A stretch of 64,000 nucleotides of DNA from Pyrrhosoma nymphula (GCA_963573305.1 OY754333.1:14964599-15028598); one strand, 5' to 3'. Numbered from the stretch's first letter, positions 13,166 to 26,959 are shown. Numbers and translations are program-made. Notes: generated from the sequence alone by a model not told the origin.

Positions 13166-13289
13166 CCAGCTAAGAGGATGAGAGAGGTACTGGGTGGGGG
13201 GCGAGAGAGCAGGGGGGGGGGGGTTATGTGGACTGCGAGGGTGGTGGGGAGGGGTCGATGGGCTGGGGGTTTAAAGTAGGGGGGGTTAC

Positions 13290-14089
13290 CAGAGTTCAGA
13301 AATGAGTGAGGTGTGTCTTAAAGAGGAAATGTTGAAATCCTTAAAGGGTCTAATTCTTCGGATACCGGAATGGGTACGGCATTTAAAATCCATCTCTTGC
13401 GTATTAATGTAGTAATTACAAGGGCTGTATAAAGTGGTCCCTTATTTATGTTCCGGTTAAGCAAAGCTGAGAGGCTATCTTAAGGCTTTTATGCGAGTCG
13501 TCAATGAGGATGTCCTACCCTTGCTTCCAATTAATGTAAAATTCTGTCGGGGTATTTATTAAAGATAAAGGATTCTTTTTTCCACTTAATGAGAGGCTCT
13601 TTCGATTCATGTGCTGTATTTCATCTGGAGGAATAAAGAAGTACATCCGTGGTTTTATGAGCAATAAACCAATTCATGCTCAACAGACGTTGTAATTTTC
13701 GGTAAATGTCGTATTCCGGCCATTTTGATGTTCTCAATCGTGGCGATAGTATTTTTCCTTATTTTATCGAGTTTGTTTATATTTAGATAAAACAAATGTT
13801 AATATTTTATATTGGGAGACTTAATTTTTTAAAGTCTTTTTTCCTTCATCAAAGGAAATTATTTTTAAAACACGAAGGTTTATTTCTGTCAACATACTTA
13901 TTGAATTTGAATCTTAGTCTTGCTAAAATAATGAAGCAGAAAAAGTTTTTTATTGACAGGGTGTTCAAATACAATGGTAGTTAAACAAAAATTTGATTTT
14001 TGGAAGGACTTACACTTCTAACTGGGACACCTCGGCTAAATCTGGCTGTGTGATACAACTGTTTACCATAACGTTCTCACAAAACCTCC
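13290..14089. other. unassigned sequence
   Basis: AT-rich; nothing recognised. Confidence 0.5.
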
Positions 14090-14132
14090 GTTGTATTGCC
14101 TTATAAGATCTGACCTTATAAGGCAATACAAC
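14090..14132. repeat. short perfect inverted repeat (18 bp arms)
   Basis: GTTGTATTGCCTTATAAG (14090-14107) is repeated as its exact reverse complement at 14115-14132 with a 7 nt spacer. As RNA or single-stranded DNA it would form a strong hairpin. It may be the fold-back end of a small element. No flanking duplication was found. Confidence 0.75.
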
Positions 14133-17100
14133 TGACCTAACTGTTGCACAGTTCGCACCATGAATTTAAGAAAGTTCTGCGTACTATTTGGAATATTCGA
14201 AAATGATTAATGTGCAAAGTAATTACTTATGTCCTGCAAAATATCACATTGTTAGATGAATAAAAACTTTCTTGCGTTTATCTGATTACCGTGTTATACA
14301 ATAAGCTTTAATGTTTCAAGAAAATAATTGTAATGATACAAACTTTCTTACCTGTTTTTTTTTAGTTTGTACTTCATTTAATAACCCGTTTTATTTATAC
14401 CTTACTCTACCAACTTATATATAGTTTTAGGAGGAAGTTCTGCCATCCCCTCTGTTATTGAAACAGTTGTGGAAATATGATTTCCCAATACCAATATTAG
14501 TTACTCATCAGTGAGTTAGACTCTTCATCTCAATTTAAGCAGATCTATATATCAAATATTTAGAGACAGTTATTGTTTATGAATCCCGGATTTTTTATGT
14601 AACGCTGAGGACTGCTTAAACATTTGCTGTAAAATAACCATCAATTCAGGTTAGATTACCGTACATTTATGCAACACTCAAGTACAAAGGATCATAAAAT
14701 TTTGGGAATAAAGTTGACATTTGAAATAAACACCGTCTTTGAAAAAATATGATTTAACATTTAAATCCTGCCACTAGAGTTTTGGAGTTATTTTACATCA
14801 TAAAAATTAGGCCATAAGAATTAAATGGCTTCATTTATAGCTTCTGCCTCTAAAATCAAAAGAGCTATTGTGACTAACGGAAATTTGAACATATTTTCCC
14901 AATGACGGGAGAATTATCAAATATCCGGAGTACCTACACTACATGTGACAGAGTTGACACGGAAACATTTTCCTCTAATAGTTGTAATTTAGTAAGCTTA
15001 ACGTTGAAGTTTTGGAAAAAAAGGCTCGTGTAAATTATAATTGGTTAAAGTCTTGACTCTGTAGGAGTGAAAAACATACACTTCACAGCAAAGTGCTAGT
15101 AAATAAAAAAAATCACATTTGAACATATGTTCGTCGAAAATTTTGCCGCTCAATTTTTGGGTGCGTGCTAAGGCTGAAATAAAATTTCAAATTAAGACTT
15201 CACCGCTAAATATTTTTGCAAACACTGCGATGAATAATTCATGACGCGTTCAACAAACATCCCAGGTTTCAGTTGCTTGGGGAAGATTCACATTTAATCC
15301 CGTAACCAACCTCCTACCCATTCTTTTTTTCACCATTATCTCTCTTTTTCCCCTTTTATTCATCACTTCCTTTTGCTCACAACTTAACGCTATCTTCCCC
15401 TTTCCTATAATCATCCGTATGGTGGTTGCGAGTCCTCGAGGGTGGGGAATCGGGAGGTATGTATGTGGAAATAAAATTTGGATGAGGATGTATGGGTTCG
15501 CGTGATAAAAAAGAGCACTCTCTTTTTGCCACTCCATTTTTCTCCTCTCTCTACGAATCATTGAGTACTGAGGCGATCGATTCGCTATTTACCATTTTTT
15601 GATCAATGTTTTCTCAATACATTTCATACCTCATTATTAACTCCCGTCACCTGTGTTCTTAACTCTGTGGGGTACAAATGGTGAGAAGTTCATAGAGTAT
15701 AGGATTTCCCCACTTTCGAAGAAAAAAGAGAGGAAAGGAGCTAACCACAGGTCATACGTTGTTTCTCATCAACGGATTGGATGTATGATGTGCTGGTGAC
15801 ATTTGCGCCCCATTTTGCCGGGAATTCTGAGCACTGAGGGGCTATTCTGATACCAGGTTGCTTGATGTTGATGATATTTCCATTTCGTTGTTAGATATCC
15901 TGTAAACGTCAAAACTGAAGTTAGTAGAGTCATTGGGACAATTTCGAGGTGGAAGTAAAATTTCTATATTGAAAGGGTGATCACACTATATACTGAAAAT
16001 GAGTCCAGCGGCATTTTATCACAACCCTTTGTTTCAGCACTGTCGTATCGACCACATATTTAGAGTTCTACTTCATATTATCAATACCACCCCAAGCGTT
16101 GGGACATGACTAAGGGAAACGACGCAGCAACTGCAATGCGTAATGAGCTATAATCCTTACTTTTCCACCCTACTCGTGAGGAATTCAGCTGTTATACGTG
16201 GACGCTAATAAACAGCATCGAAAAAGAGAGATCGCAGTTGACTAGAACAGGTAATATAAGAGAGCTGAGAAGCTAACTGACGTAGCCCGCTATGTAACAC
16301 ACACCGAATCTCGATTTCTTACCACCCAGGGAAATTGTGTCATGCCATCTATACTTAATTCTAGCTTCGCCGCACCAACATCTTAGCCGGCAAAATGTTG
16401 CCCCTTTTATTTCCTTCCCTATAAAATATACATATTTATCAATCTACCGACGTTCGAAAGGATTTACTATTGTCACTTCACGCCAATCTACAGTTAATGC
16501 CATTCAGCACATGTTGTAAGCTACTTGCGGACGGAAACAACTGCATCGGGAACAAACTGGGCACTCAACCACCATCAACTTTAGTGAATCTCAGTGAAGA
16601 CTAACTCCCGTGATAAAGAGAGAACCTTTTGCAGAATGTAGGTAATATACAATGAGTATGAGAGGCTGCATGACATCCACGATTAATAAAATGTAATAAT
16701 TGGTATCCTTCATAATTTTATTGAATATCATGGTAGTGAAAAACTAGCATTTAATTCACAACAGTTCAAAAAAATTCTACTTGCAATTAACACTAGGGAA
16801 AAACGAGGGGCATTGTGCTCGCCCTATATCAATAGGGTTTTTTATATATTCATCGAGTAGTAATAGAAAAGCTAATTGAAAAAGACCAAATGAAGAAGAT
16901 AAGAGGAAGAAGAATTATCAGAATGTTTTAGAGTAAGCAATTTAGAATAGAGAGATGTCTTCAAAGGAAGAGTTCGAAGGAGCATCTCCAAGTAGAGACA
17001 GGCTTGAGGATGAAGAGTAATTTTTAAAAGAATCGGTGGAGGTCCAGTTTTTTTGTGAACAGGATATCCGGAGAAGCATTGTGTCGAGGGGTGAACATTG

Positions 17101-17224
17101 AGGGTTTTGTCGGGAGTGTATATCTTTTCATTCCCCAATCGACTATAGGAAATCGATCTGTCTCCCTCAAGTCCCCATACACGGCGTGGTTTTGAGCTCA
17201 ACGTTTATTTTTCCACTTATTTCC
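14133..17224. other. unassigned sequence
   Basis: AT-rich. Minus-strand open frames of 103 codons (15250-15561) and 109 codons (16872-17201) have no recognisable similarity. Confidence 0.45.
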
Positions 17225-17475
17225 TCCTCATCGTTCTCTCTAACCAACTCCCGTCCTCCCCCATCTTTGAATTTGAAATGAGCCCCTGCTCGCTGTTAAC
17301 CCCTCTCAAGCCCCTCTCCATCTTTCCACCTCATCCCCACTCGGCCCTTATTCGACTTAGAACAGCCCTTATCCACTCCCCTTCCCTTTGCACACACCCC
17401 TACTCTTTCAACAATCCACTTTCACCTTCCCTTCACTCTGCCGTTCCTCAAATCTCGGCGAGGACGTCGCTTCGC
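17225..17475. other. polypyrimidine-rich block
   Basis: C/T-rich plus strand with a 69-codon low-complexity open frame. Confidence 0.5.
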
Positions 17476-17559
17476 TACCATAGCTGACGGTCTAACGTTT
17501 TTCACTCATTGATCGTTCAATCCTAAAATTGGGCGCCTGCGGCCTTCTATCCTTCTCTG

Positions 17560-17960
17560 CCTAATGCTCATTCCCCAACTTTCTGGTACTTTTTTGTATG
17601 TATTTTTCTCTTTATTTGGTGTACGTATTCGTCCGCTCCATATGGGACAATTTATTCTCTTTTTCCTTGTACTATATTACCCAAAAACCCATTTTATATC
17701 AGAGTGTGCACAATCCATCTGGTTCTTCTTTTCTGTACATTGTTCAAACCCTTTTCTTTTGTGTTTTTTTTCTGTATTGTGTTCAATACGTGCCAATCCT
17801 TTGCTACTCTAGTGTATGCTTCTTCATTCCATACTTTATACGTCCATTTCATCTTCACCATCCGCCACATAAACCAGGTTTTGAAACCTTGCAATATTAG
17901 CTGATCTGATATTCCAGTGGTCCATGTTTCCGTTCCATAGAGTAAAGAGCTCCAAAATCA
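17560..17960 (-). mobile_element. LINE reverse-transcriptase 3' remnant
   Basis: Read on the minus strand, this carries the thumb/C-terminal signature of a non-LTR retrotransposon. LLYGTETWTT lies at about 17916-17946 (the family usually has LLYGCETWT). It is followed by a 66-codon open frame (17694-17894) containing an FxxWFMWRM...KMKWT...NEEA block, which corresponds to the usual FExWCYRRMLKISWTDRVTNEEV. An LNTI then RRTRWI pattern matches the LLNTIKRRxxRWxGH segment. Stops lie upstream and downstream. Only the 3' part of the reading frame survives, as expected of 5'-truncated insertions. The clade was not determined. Confidence 0.6.
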
Positions 17961-17964
17961 GTTT

Positions 17965-18590
17965 TCACATAATATTACCTCTTTTTTAGTCCCAACGTAT
18001 CTATTGGTCACTATTTGGTTTGCTGATTCTAGCCGCAAACAGGCAGAAACTGATACATTGAATTGGATTCAGTAAACGTTACAATTTTGATTTAATGCGA
18101 CGGTTTTGGAAGAGCTTACGGTAATGCAGGTAACTGGCAGTTTTACAGACCGATCAATGTGAATTAATTGTGTTTTGACTTTTCCTAACCCGACCTATAA
18201 CAATGGGTAAGTATATAATTATGTAGGCAAATCAGATGGGTGGTAAAATATGCTGAATCAAATTAAAACTCCTTGAATAAGGAGTGAGTGAACAAGAGTG
18301 GGAAATATAATGCTCCAAAATGAACACATAAGAAATTCGCCATAAAAATATGATTTTTCAACTGTGAATTGAGTACTAAGGATAGATAATAGTTTTTTAT
18401 GTATTAAAATAACATATTCAATCAAAAAATGCTACTCACGATGAGCTCTCTTTATTGACTAATACAAAGTAAAAATTTGGAATACAAGGAGTTCATCGAT
18501 GAAGCGTCGACATAACTGACTATGAGTAGGAAGCACTTCGTATTTTTAGGGCCTCGCGGTGGTTTTTATTGCTACCACGTAGCCACTCCA
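17965..18590. other. unassigned AT-rich sequence
   Basis: No recognisable feature. Confidence 0.5.
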
Positions 18591-18599
18591 AGAGCTGTA

Positions 18600-18900
18600 T
18601 GAATCTGTTCAATCCCTTTTTCCCGATTGCACCAGCTTCCCCTATCCTCCGTTCTCCCCGTCTCTTTTTAGTAAACGCCAACCCCAACCAACCCCCGCTT
18701 ATCGTCATTGCCACCCCCGAAGAGCACTTTTTCCTCCACTCCTTAGACTCCGAGCCAGTAAGTGATCCCCTGAGAATTCCTTCCTGTTCTTGCTGCCCCC
18801 ACTTGAAACTCCGCCCTATCTCCTTTACAGCTCTCAGCAGGCTTTCCTTTCCACCAAATATCCTCCCGAAGTCACATTTACATTTAACTACTGCCCACCA
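18600..18900. other. polypyrimidine-rich block
   Basis: C/T-rich on the plus strand. Open frames of 154 codons (plus) and 139 codons (minus) overlap across it. Neither resembles a known family, so they are left as probable chance frames. Confidence 0.45.
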
Positions 18901-18939
18901 CCGCAGGGACTCAAAGGTGTGGGAGGTTAATTTTTTCAA

Positions 18940-21900
18940 ACTAGAAAAGTTTTATTCTTTTACCAGGGGCCGATTAAAAATGTGTAGGTACTTTTTGATA
19001 AACCACGAAAGAGCAATTCGGTACATAGCATAAACTCGTATCCAGTTCAATTACCTTGAGAAGCTATTTTTGAATGGAAATGCTTGGCTATGCAATATGT
19101 GATTAGCATAAAGTTGGCACTGGGTGATTTACCAAGGACTTTGCTAGTACAATGTAGTGCAATTGCTCTATTTTGAAATTTATTTATTCTTTCAATGTGC
19201 ATATTTATCTTATGTGTGGTAGCAAAATCTTAGCGAAATATGAAAGAATTATTTGTTATACTATTTCATGGTAAACTCAATAAACTTTGGTTCCCTGACC
19301 TAAAATCGAGTAATACAAGGTGCTAAGTCTAAATTTAAACTGCTTTACAGTCTAAGAAGTGATTAAGGAATATGCAGTAATGGATTAAGATGAGCATTCG
19401 ATTAATTTGGTTTGCATTACGTGCTGATGGAAAATAACTACATTTGAAGAATTCATTCCAGGGTATATTTTTGTGAATGTTGCCGCAATCTTGCTGGCAA
19501 ACACAGACACATACCCGGTCCAGCTTCATATTCCAGTTTTGACGTAATTTTCAGTGGTCGCGTTATCTATAGAATATAACTGCTTTGATAAAATGTAAAA
19601 ATAAAGTTATCATGCGCCTATTGGGACGGTTGTCTCACCCCAGATGGACTTTCGTTTTGAGAAAGTTGGTACTGATACCGGAAAATTTCCCCCTGGTACA
19701 CTTAAGTAACATGATGCTACTGGTTTTGCATCGCACTACTAAGTTGCAAATGAGGAACGCATATACCTGTGGTAATACTGGTTATATTATTTTCTTTATC
19801 TTAGTAAAATAAATCCATGCTTACGTTTTCATTGATATTCATTACACCGCTTATTGTTAAAACTGACCCGAATTTAGATTTTAACCGGTTAGTTCTCTGT
19901 TTATATTTTCTCTAATCTCAATTACAATGGATTCACATTCTTTTTCTTTAGTTCGTTTTTTTGATTGCTTATCTGATGGTGAAGCAAATATTTCCTTAAA
20001 TTCTCATTTGAAAACATAGTTCAACTAGCTGAGATGTATTTCATTTTTATTTTAGAAAATGGTAGTTGGAAGAACACTGTGAAATCAGTCATCTAGGGTC
20101 CGGAATTCAAATCATTTTTCATTTTCTCAGGGCAAGTTTTTCCTAATTAGTCTTTCAAAGGTAATGATGTATTCGAGGCTTATGTATTTGATCCAAATTC
20201 CTGCGAACACCGCTTGAAATATGTCTCTTCGATCCAGGAAAGGAAATGTGGTACATTACGAAATGATCATAGAACGATGTTAATTGGGTCTGATAGGTCT
20301 GGAATATGGGAACAGCTGATACTCAGCTAAATGGGCCAAGGCATGCTGCGACTTCCATATACTAATTATTAACGCCTATTTGTGCCTTGTCTTGGAAACT
20401 GTGTCAACTTACGATGGCTAATGAAGGCAACGTAGCCAGGTCTTAATTCATAGGGTGCAGAACTTTTCATATGATTATTTTAGACAAAGATGAGTTAAAT
20501 TAATAGAAATTACTTAATTTGGGTCTAGTATTGCCCTGTAATGTGGTAAATTCTATGGACTTAACGGTTAAGAGATTTCATTACCTGATTTTATGTGTTT
20601 AAGGTTCATTAGTTTCAAAGAACAAATAATTCCATGAATTTATAATGATGGGTGCTCTCATGTAATGTTACAGACAGTACAAATATTTTTGATTATTAGT
20701 TTAGGAGTGTATGTTGTTATTAAATCTCCCGTTTTATTCAAGTTAAAGACCATATAGCTAAAAATTTGGATAAGCCCAGGAGAACATTTTGCATAGACTG
20801 TGATGGTGCTAAGTCAGTGGAGTTAAGTCTAGATGATGGTTCATAACGACTTTTAGAAAATATGGTATAAAATTGTAAAGTTTAAGTTTTGGAGGATAAT
20901 AATGGATCTCAGGAGATATCTGATTGATGGAGGAAAAACTAAGTTAATAAGGCTTAATTATTTTGACTCTTTCCTCTCATGTAGCTTCAGATGAGGGCAA
21001 TTGCTAGGTATATTATTTTTACCACCGTAGTCCTATTTCGTCCAATATTTTTCATAGTTGCTGTCTTGAATTTATTGTCAAAGAAATAAATTTTTATATT
21101 TCATATGTAAACAATTCATTACCAAATCCATATGTGAGCATCCACTTTCACAGTCATTTGATTGTCGTTTCTTCGCCCTGACGAAACATTTAGCTGACAA
21201 AAACCTACCATCCCCTTAAACTTATTGCAATTCAAGCTGTCTAATAGTATAGAACTTATGATGCAGACTATCACTCTTTCTTGCGGGCGCTTTTGGGGTA
21301 ATTACTTTTCTAGCATATTTGATGGATCATTTTTCATGGTCTTTCTTAGCATGTCACTGCGCCTATTATTTCCAATTGTATTACATACTTTATAATGTAG
21401 AAGGTTAGTCACTGTATCGTATAAGAATAATACATTGAGGTCAATTATATCTAAAACATTGAACAAAGAACTCTTAGGAATAATTTATTGTAACAAAAGA
21501 CGTTTTTTCATTTGGTAGATAGCGACTTCTACATGAGATGCAATGTTTATGAGATCGGAGGAGGAGGTAAGAAGAAGGCAATATGAGGGAGACGTATTGA
21601 ATGGGAACGGAAGGTAAATTTTAGAAACTTGGAAAACGTGGACGAGAAAGGAGAAGTCTAAGATATTAAGAAATTATCAGAGGAGGCAGCAAGTATACAG
21701 AGATGAAGAGAATTTCAATCGCAGAAAATAAATATTCTTGTGTGTAGGAGAATTTAGCAAACCCAGAAATTGGTATGTCGGAGTCCAGAGTGATTGTAAA
21801 TAGAAGCTTTCGCTATAATCAACCACTCAACTGATACAATAGTATAATGAAGCGCTTTTAGAAGTGGGAATTTTATTTTAAAAGTATCTGGCTATGCCAT

Positions 21901-22680
21901 GGATGCATGAGTTGCTTTCCATTCATACATTTGCGTTGGCGGGTGCTTTGAGGCGCTTGCGATGTTGTTTGAAACGCACTACACGCTGGGTTTCAGATGT
22001 TCCTTAAGCCGTGTGGCCCGTAATTACACGGACAAAGCATCACTGATTGACTCCCTTTCCAATCCACTGCATTTTCCTACGTTTACTTTATTTTTATTGT
22101 GAATTAAAAAAAATATATCTTGGTCTATGAGAGGTTGGACCAAAGCGTGTGGTTTTGTGCACAGAGAAAGTGTCTCGCCACGAGACTTTAACGAGGGCCA
22201 ACTAGGAGGAAGTGGGCGTGGCCTAGATCCTCGGAAGTACAACAACTAGCATGCTTCCGTTGGGTGAACGTCTTGAATCAGCTTCCTGAGTTGCCAAATT
22301 TAGCGAGCCCCCAGGTCCAGGGCCTTTCTCATCGTGGGGCACGCGAATTCTCCGATTTGGAGGAGGGATAATCTTGGCAGCGTCGTCTCAGCAATCTCGA
22401 GCCGCCTCTCTAGGAGCCGTCCCACATGTAGCGGAGACCTTCAAAATGTTCCGATTTTTCCCGAAGGGAGCCCACAAATTTATGGCCTACATCTTACAAT
22501 CAGCCCCATGATACTTGAAAAGAACTTACGACGTAATAGTGGGGGATTGCAGTATCCTATGCATCTAACATTGTCGTTTCCATCTTGTTACTCCCTTTTC
22601 GATCTCACTTTAAAGAGATCTACGCTTAATATCTCTGGATTTAACATGTGTAGCTCTTGAGCAATTTCGTAGATCATCAT
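18940..22680. other. unassigned AT-rich sequence
   Basis: Nearly 4 kb with few open frames and no recognised repeat ends. A short purine-rich stretch lies at about 21550-21720. The interval 22200-22450 is more GC-rich but unassigned. Confidence 0.5.
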
Positions 22681-22684
22681 TGTT

Positions 22685-23215
22685 CTACTGTCCCTCTTGC
22701 TCGGTCATTTTGTTTCCTCCCCACCACCTCCCACGTCACTCCACTTCTCCTATTCTTCCATATCGCCATCCACATCTCTTTCTCTCTCAGCGAGTCCTCC
22801 TTACTCTTTCAAGCGGCGCCCGGCCGTCCTCCAATATTCTTTACGATCCTCTTCACTCAGGTCCCCTCTTCCTCCTGTGCCCCTCCTCATTCCCCCTCCC
22901 TTTCCTCTCCATCACCCACCCACATCCCTCCACTCTTCCCTCAAATCCACGTCAAACATATTTACAGCCCTTCTCCCCCTTGAGTCCTCCACTCCAATGA
23001 TCCTCAATCCCCACTTGGAATTCACGGTGGCTCGCGGCAGTAATGCTACGCCCGAATCCACTCTCATCGTCTGCTCCGTCCCTTATACACGGGCGTCCCC
23101 TCCCACCCACCCACCCCTCCCTCCGCCGACCATACTACCTCCCTTCTCCCCTTATGTTCTTCCACAGTCCCCTGTTAAAATGTCCACTTTAGACAACCCT
23201 TTTCTGTGCTAGGCC
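22685..23215. other. polypyrimidine-rich block
   Basis: One of the longest C/T-rich blocks, with plus-strand open frames in all three phases (106-171 codons). Simultaneously open phases argue against real coding. Confidence 0.6.
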
Positions 23216-23340
23216 AATCGATCCTAACCCTCTATTCCTAAAACTGTCTAGCACTCTCTCATTTATTTAGATGACTTGTACTCCGTCTCATTATTCAGAA
23301 ATTCAGACGTTTTATTTCATTTTCACTGGTTACTTTTTGC
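23190..23340 (+). repeat. diverged direct repeat, copy 1
   Basis: Aligns with gaps to 23640-23790. Shared order: a CTGTGCTAGG-like block, a CCATCAATYCTTA-like block, a TAGATGACTTG / TATGACTTG block, and CAGACGTTTT. The family is unknown. Confidence 0.45.
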
Positions 23341-23639
23341 TAATTTAGGTTCTGATGTTGGCTCAAGATAATAGTGTAGTTGACTGTAAGAAATACAGTA
23401 AATACGTCAAATTTCGTTTAGGAAAGGAAATCACTTAACCGAAGAATCGAAGGTGGTGACCTTCTCATTTCTTTTTAAGGAAATGAGTATATTTCAACTG
23501 CCCTATCATGTTGACCTTACAATACCTTAACGGGTCAGAGGTGCTACATATTTATTGCGGGTTTTTTCAGATAGATGTAACCACCATAAAAGTGTTACCA
23601 GTATCTTTGTAGTGGATGACAGGTTCTCCATTTAAACTC

Positions 23640-23790
23640 AACGTTTCCTTCTACCAAGCCTCTCCTGTACTAGGTCCATCAATTCTTATCCTTAACCCTT
23701 TTACTTTCAAGTGATCTTTCTCTTCCGTTTCTATGACTTGCTACATCTTTTCGTACTGTAATACAGACGTTTTTCTTAAATGTCTTGGGT
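23640..23790 (+). repeat. diverged direct repeat, copy 2
   Basis: The second copy of the 23190-23340 repeat, about 450 bp downstream. A weaker match occurs near 12050-12075, suggesting a dispersed rather than purely tandem family. Confidence 0.45.
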
Positions 23791-23799
23791 TATTGTTTG

Positions 23800-25119
23800 C
23801 CTATTGAGAATCGTAATGGGTCAGATGCACTTGACGATTCCGAATTTTTGCGGAGAGATATAATGAATTTTAAAGTTTGATCTGTTATCAAAGACCAATA
23901 GAACTGATTTCTCCGTTACTTCAGCGGAGTCACCCGCTATTGATTATACAAATGTGTGAAATTTTAGTAAAAAAATATTTTCCTGAACTATAAGGGGTCC
24001 CAATCCATGCTAGTGACTTTTTCGCTATGAAATTTCACACATAATGTGTTTAGTGGCTAGTAAACCTTAGTCCTCGGTTGTAACTCAATGTCCACCTTAA
24101 GAAATCTTCTTTGTACACTACGAAGTTTTGCAAATACATCAATCCTTAACGCATTGCGCTGGTTTTCCTTCATTTACCGGCACACGTTACTGACCATTCT
24201 CTACTTTACTAATCAGTCTCTTCCGAGATCGGCCATGTTTGTATTTGAGACTTTTAGGAAATAGTAATATTTTACCTCAGAGAGTGCCATGTATCTAAGA
24301 AGTACATACTTAGTATATTTTGCAATAGCTCCGTATTTACATTTTGATATAATCCTAATAATCTCTTTCCCATCGGTAATCACATCACATTCAAAACAAA
24401 AAATTAGAGCACAGGGCATTCCAAAAATATTGACCTCATCCAAGGAGTGACTAAATGATGTGTCAGCTGCATCACGGAATTTACATTAAGAAATCATTTA
24501 CGTTCTAATTTATTTTAATTGGGCCCCAAAGTCAGACATTTAGTTGGAGAAATATATGACAAGAAAATGCAAGACATTTTGCCTCAAAGCAATCGATCAC
24601 AGATGTGTGTCAGAAACAACAGTATGTATATTCATATATACATACACGTGCACATTTTCATTTTTGTCTCCTAATACGGTTTTCACGGCGCTGCTTTGAC
24701 TTAATTTTGCCTATCTTTGTTCTTCGTGCAGGCCCATGTCTTAATATAGTGGTCGAAATGGTACACTCGGTTCTTCGCACATCAACTTTATGTTCAATCA
24801 ACATCAACTTTATCAGCATCTTTTATATCACCAAATCAGAGAGCATTGAGTGCCACTTCAATGTTTCAGCGTCAAGACTCCATATTCATATATTATGTGG
24901 TACTTTTTTACCGTCCTCCTGTTGAATTTCCTGTGTGGAAGACAAGCGATTACTAATCGAGTACAGTGGTTTCGGAATATTTTAATTGTCACCGCGGCCT
25001 CGCTTCCGCAAGCTTTTCATCCTGATGAATACTTCATTTCCTCCCGGAATTGTTTCACCGCTTCCCTTACCACCAAATTCCCGCCCCTGATCCCTTTCCC
25101 ATCACTCTTTATTTTCCGA
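23800..25119. other. unassigned sequence up to assembly gap
   Basis: AT-rich; no recognisable gene. Open frames that extend into the gap are not meaningful. Confidence 0.5.
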
Positions 25120-25319
25120 NNNNNNNNNNNNNNNNNNNNNNNNNNNNNNNNNNNNNNNNNNNNNNNNNNNNNNNNNNNNNNNNNNNNNNNNNNNNNNNNN
25201 NNNNNNNNNNNNNNNNNNNNNNNNNNNNNNNNNNNNNNNNNNNNNNNNNNNNNNNNNNNNNNNNNNNNNNNNNNNNNNNNNNNNNNNNNNNNNNNNNNNN
25301 NNNNNNNNNNNNNNNNNNN
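25120..25319. other. assembly gap of exactly 200 N
   Basis: A fixed-size run of N, typical of a scaffolding join rather than a measured gap. Order and orientation of the two flanks rest on the scaffolder. Features on opposite sides should not be assumed contiguous. Confidence 0.99.
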
Positions 25320-25589
25320 CTGGAGGTTAACTTAGTACAAAAAATACCGAAAAATTATTTTTAAATAATTTTTTATAAACCAATATATGGGTTGCACAGA
25401 GACATTCTGTAAAAAAATAACATTTTAAGAGCATAATAAACTTTAGATGTAGCTTTTAATGTTTCGATGAACTTGAATTATCAGTACCTTAATGTATAGT
25501 CAATTTTTGCATTGTAATTTTCCTTTTTAGCCTCTAATGCCGCCCAAAAAATGAGCCACCCGGGATGAAAGTTGGAAGGGGGCGCCCTC

Positions 25590-25830
25590 TCTTAGCTCCG
25601 CTACTGCCTACTCCCCATTTCTATGTCCCCATGCATACCGGCCCGCCATCTCGTTCCATCTTCCCTCTCTCCTCCTCTTCCCTTACATGGGTTTTCCCTT
25701 TCCTCTCTCCGTCTTTCTCTCACTCCCTGCACACTCCTACAAATCACTCTCCACACAACGAATCCCGTTCTCCACCTTCCCCCGGGTCTCCTGGTAATTT
25801 ATTCCCCAAGCGCTTCTCATCCCAGTCATT
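25590..25830. other. polypyrimidine-rich block
   Basis: C/T-rich plus strand with two overlapping low-complexity open frames of 102-118 codons. Confidence 0.5.
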
Positions 25831-25920
25831 ATTCACTGACAGGTTTGTTAGCATATTGCTTCGGGTTGATTGAATTAAGATGTACGCGGTTGTATCCGTG
25901 GAATTCCGATAAAATTTTGT

Positions 25921-26110
25921 ATTCAAATTTTAAGAGTAGGATCTCGCAGCGTCTATGGAATATCCACAATGAGTTTTGAGGCAAAATAATTTTTTTTGGT
26001 ATAAAGGTATAGTCAATCACATTTTTATTTAAATTTTGGCGTAGGATATCACAGCATTTTCGGAATATCTACAAAGAGTTTACTAGCAAAGTGTTATTTT
26101 GGTGCTTTTA
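25921..26110 (+). repeat. tandem pair of diverged ~106 bp units
   Basis: 25921-26003 and 26027-26110 align in direct orientation. Both contain ATTYAAATTTT, GTAGGATMTC, GGAATATC and CACAA/TACAA followed by GAGTTT, in the same order with similar spacing. The pair may be the residue of a satellite-like array or of a repeated subterminal region. No further unit was seen to the right. Confidence 0.55.
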
Positions 26111-26119
26111 AAATGTGAA

Positions 26120-26865
26120 AAATGTTCGGTAATTCTCATTTATCTGCAGCATAATATTTTCTAATGTTTTTGTTTCCTTCATTTTGAGCAATGAGGTGTG
26201 AGTATGTAAAGATATTCTTCTCTTTAGGAGCAAATTTTTACGTCATTCTTCAATAAAAAGTGAGCTATATACTTCAGGATATTTGATATGGTCTCCAAAA
26301 ATGTATTCGTGATCTAAATCCCGGTAAAGCTTTAAGGAACAACTTACTATTACAGAATATACTTTGAAAAACATTTTTGACTTTAACAATCTCTTTAAAA
26401 GCCTTAATTTTGCTGCATTAACGTTTTGATTTTGTGCTAAATAAATTTCTCAAAATTAATAGTTCCTAGGGAAGTGTTCAAATAAATTATAAATTATTTG
26501 AGCTAAATTCGAGTATCTCACTATTGGTTCTACTTATTCATATTTTTAAAATTTTTCAAACCAATGTTTAATACTGTGGTGTTAAATAAAGATGACTTTT
26601 GGTCTGACGATGAGCTCTTAGAAGACTGTTAACTGACTGATTTCTAATTTTATATAGTACCAATATTCTGTGCTGGTCATTATTTTCCTATGAGAAAGAA
26701 ACGTAGCCTATGGTCACGTTGTTAGGTCAGCGCTGCGTGCTTTCTCTTGCGACGGCAAATAAAACCCAAAATACTAGAAAAAAAATATTCTTCTTTTGAA
26801 ACTACTAGTGATTCTTTCATCATTCGTTTTTATTTTAATTGAACAGTTCAATAGGTAATGTGAGT
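26120..26865. other. unassigned AT-rich sequence
   Basis: Nothing recognised. Confidence 0.5.
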
Positions 26866-26870
26866 TAAAC

Positions 26871-26949
26871 ATACACCATCATGTTTATACCATCATGTGT
26901 ATACCATCATGTGTATGCATACACCATCATGTGTATAACATACACCATC
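26871..26949. repeat. short tandem repeat based on ACCATCATGTGTAT
   Basis: Four to five irregular copies of a 14-18 bp unit containing CCATCATGTGTAT, with the phase disturbed by ATGC and AACAT insertions. Simple minisatellite-like sequence. Confidence 0.75.
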
Positions 26950-26959
26950 TGCCATTGGA

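Noticed and set aside
15250..15561. Minus-strand 103-codon frame as a host gene
   Set aside because: No recognisable motif, no splice context that could be judged, and its length is within chance expectation for this window.
24850..25364. Open frames spanning the gap
   Set aside because: They are open only because N codons are not counted as stops.
26871..26949. CRISPR-like array
   Set aside because: Units are irregular, spacers are absent and the context is eukaryotic; this is a simple tandem repeat.
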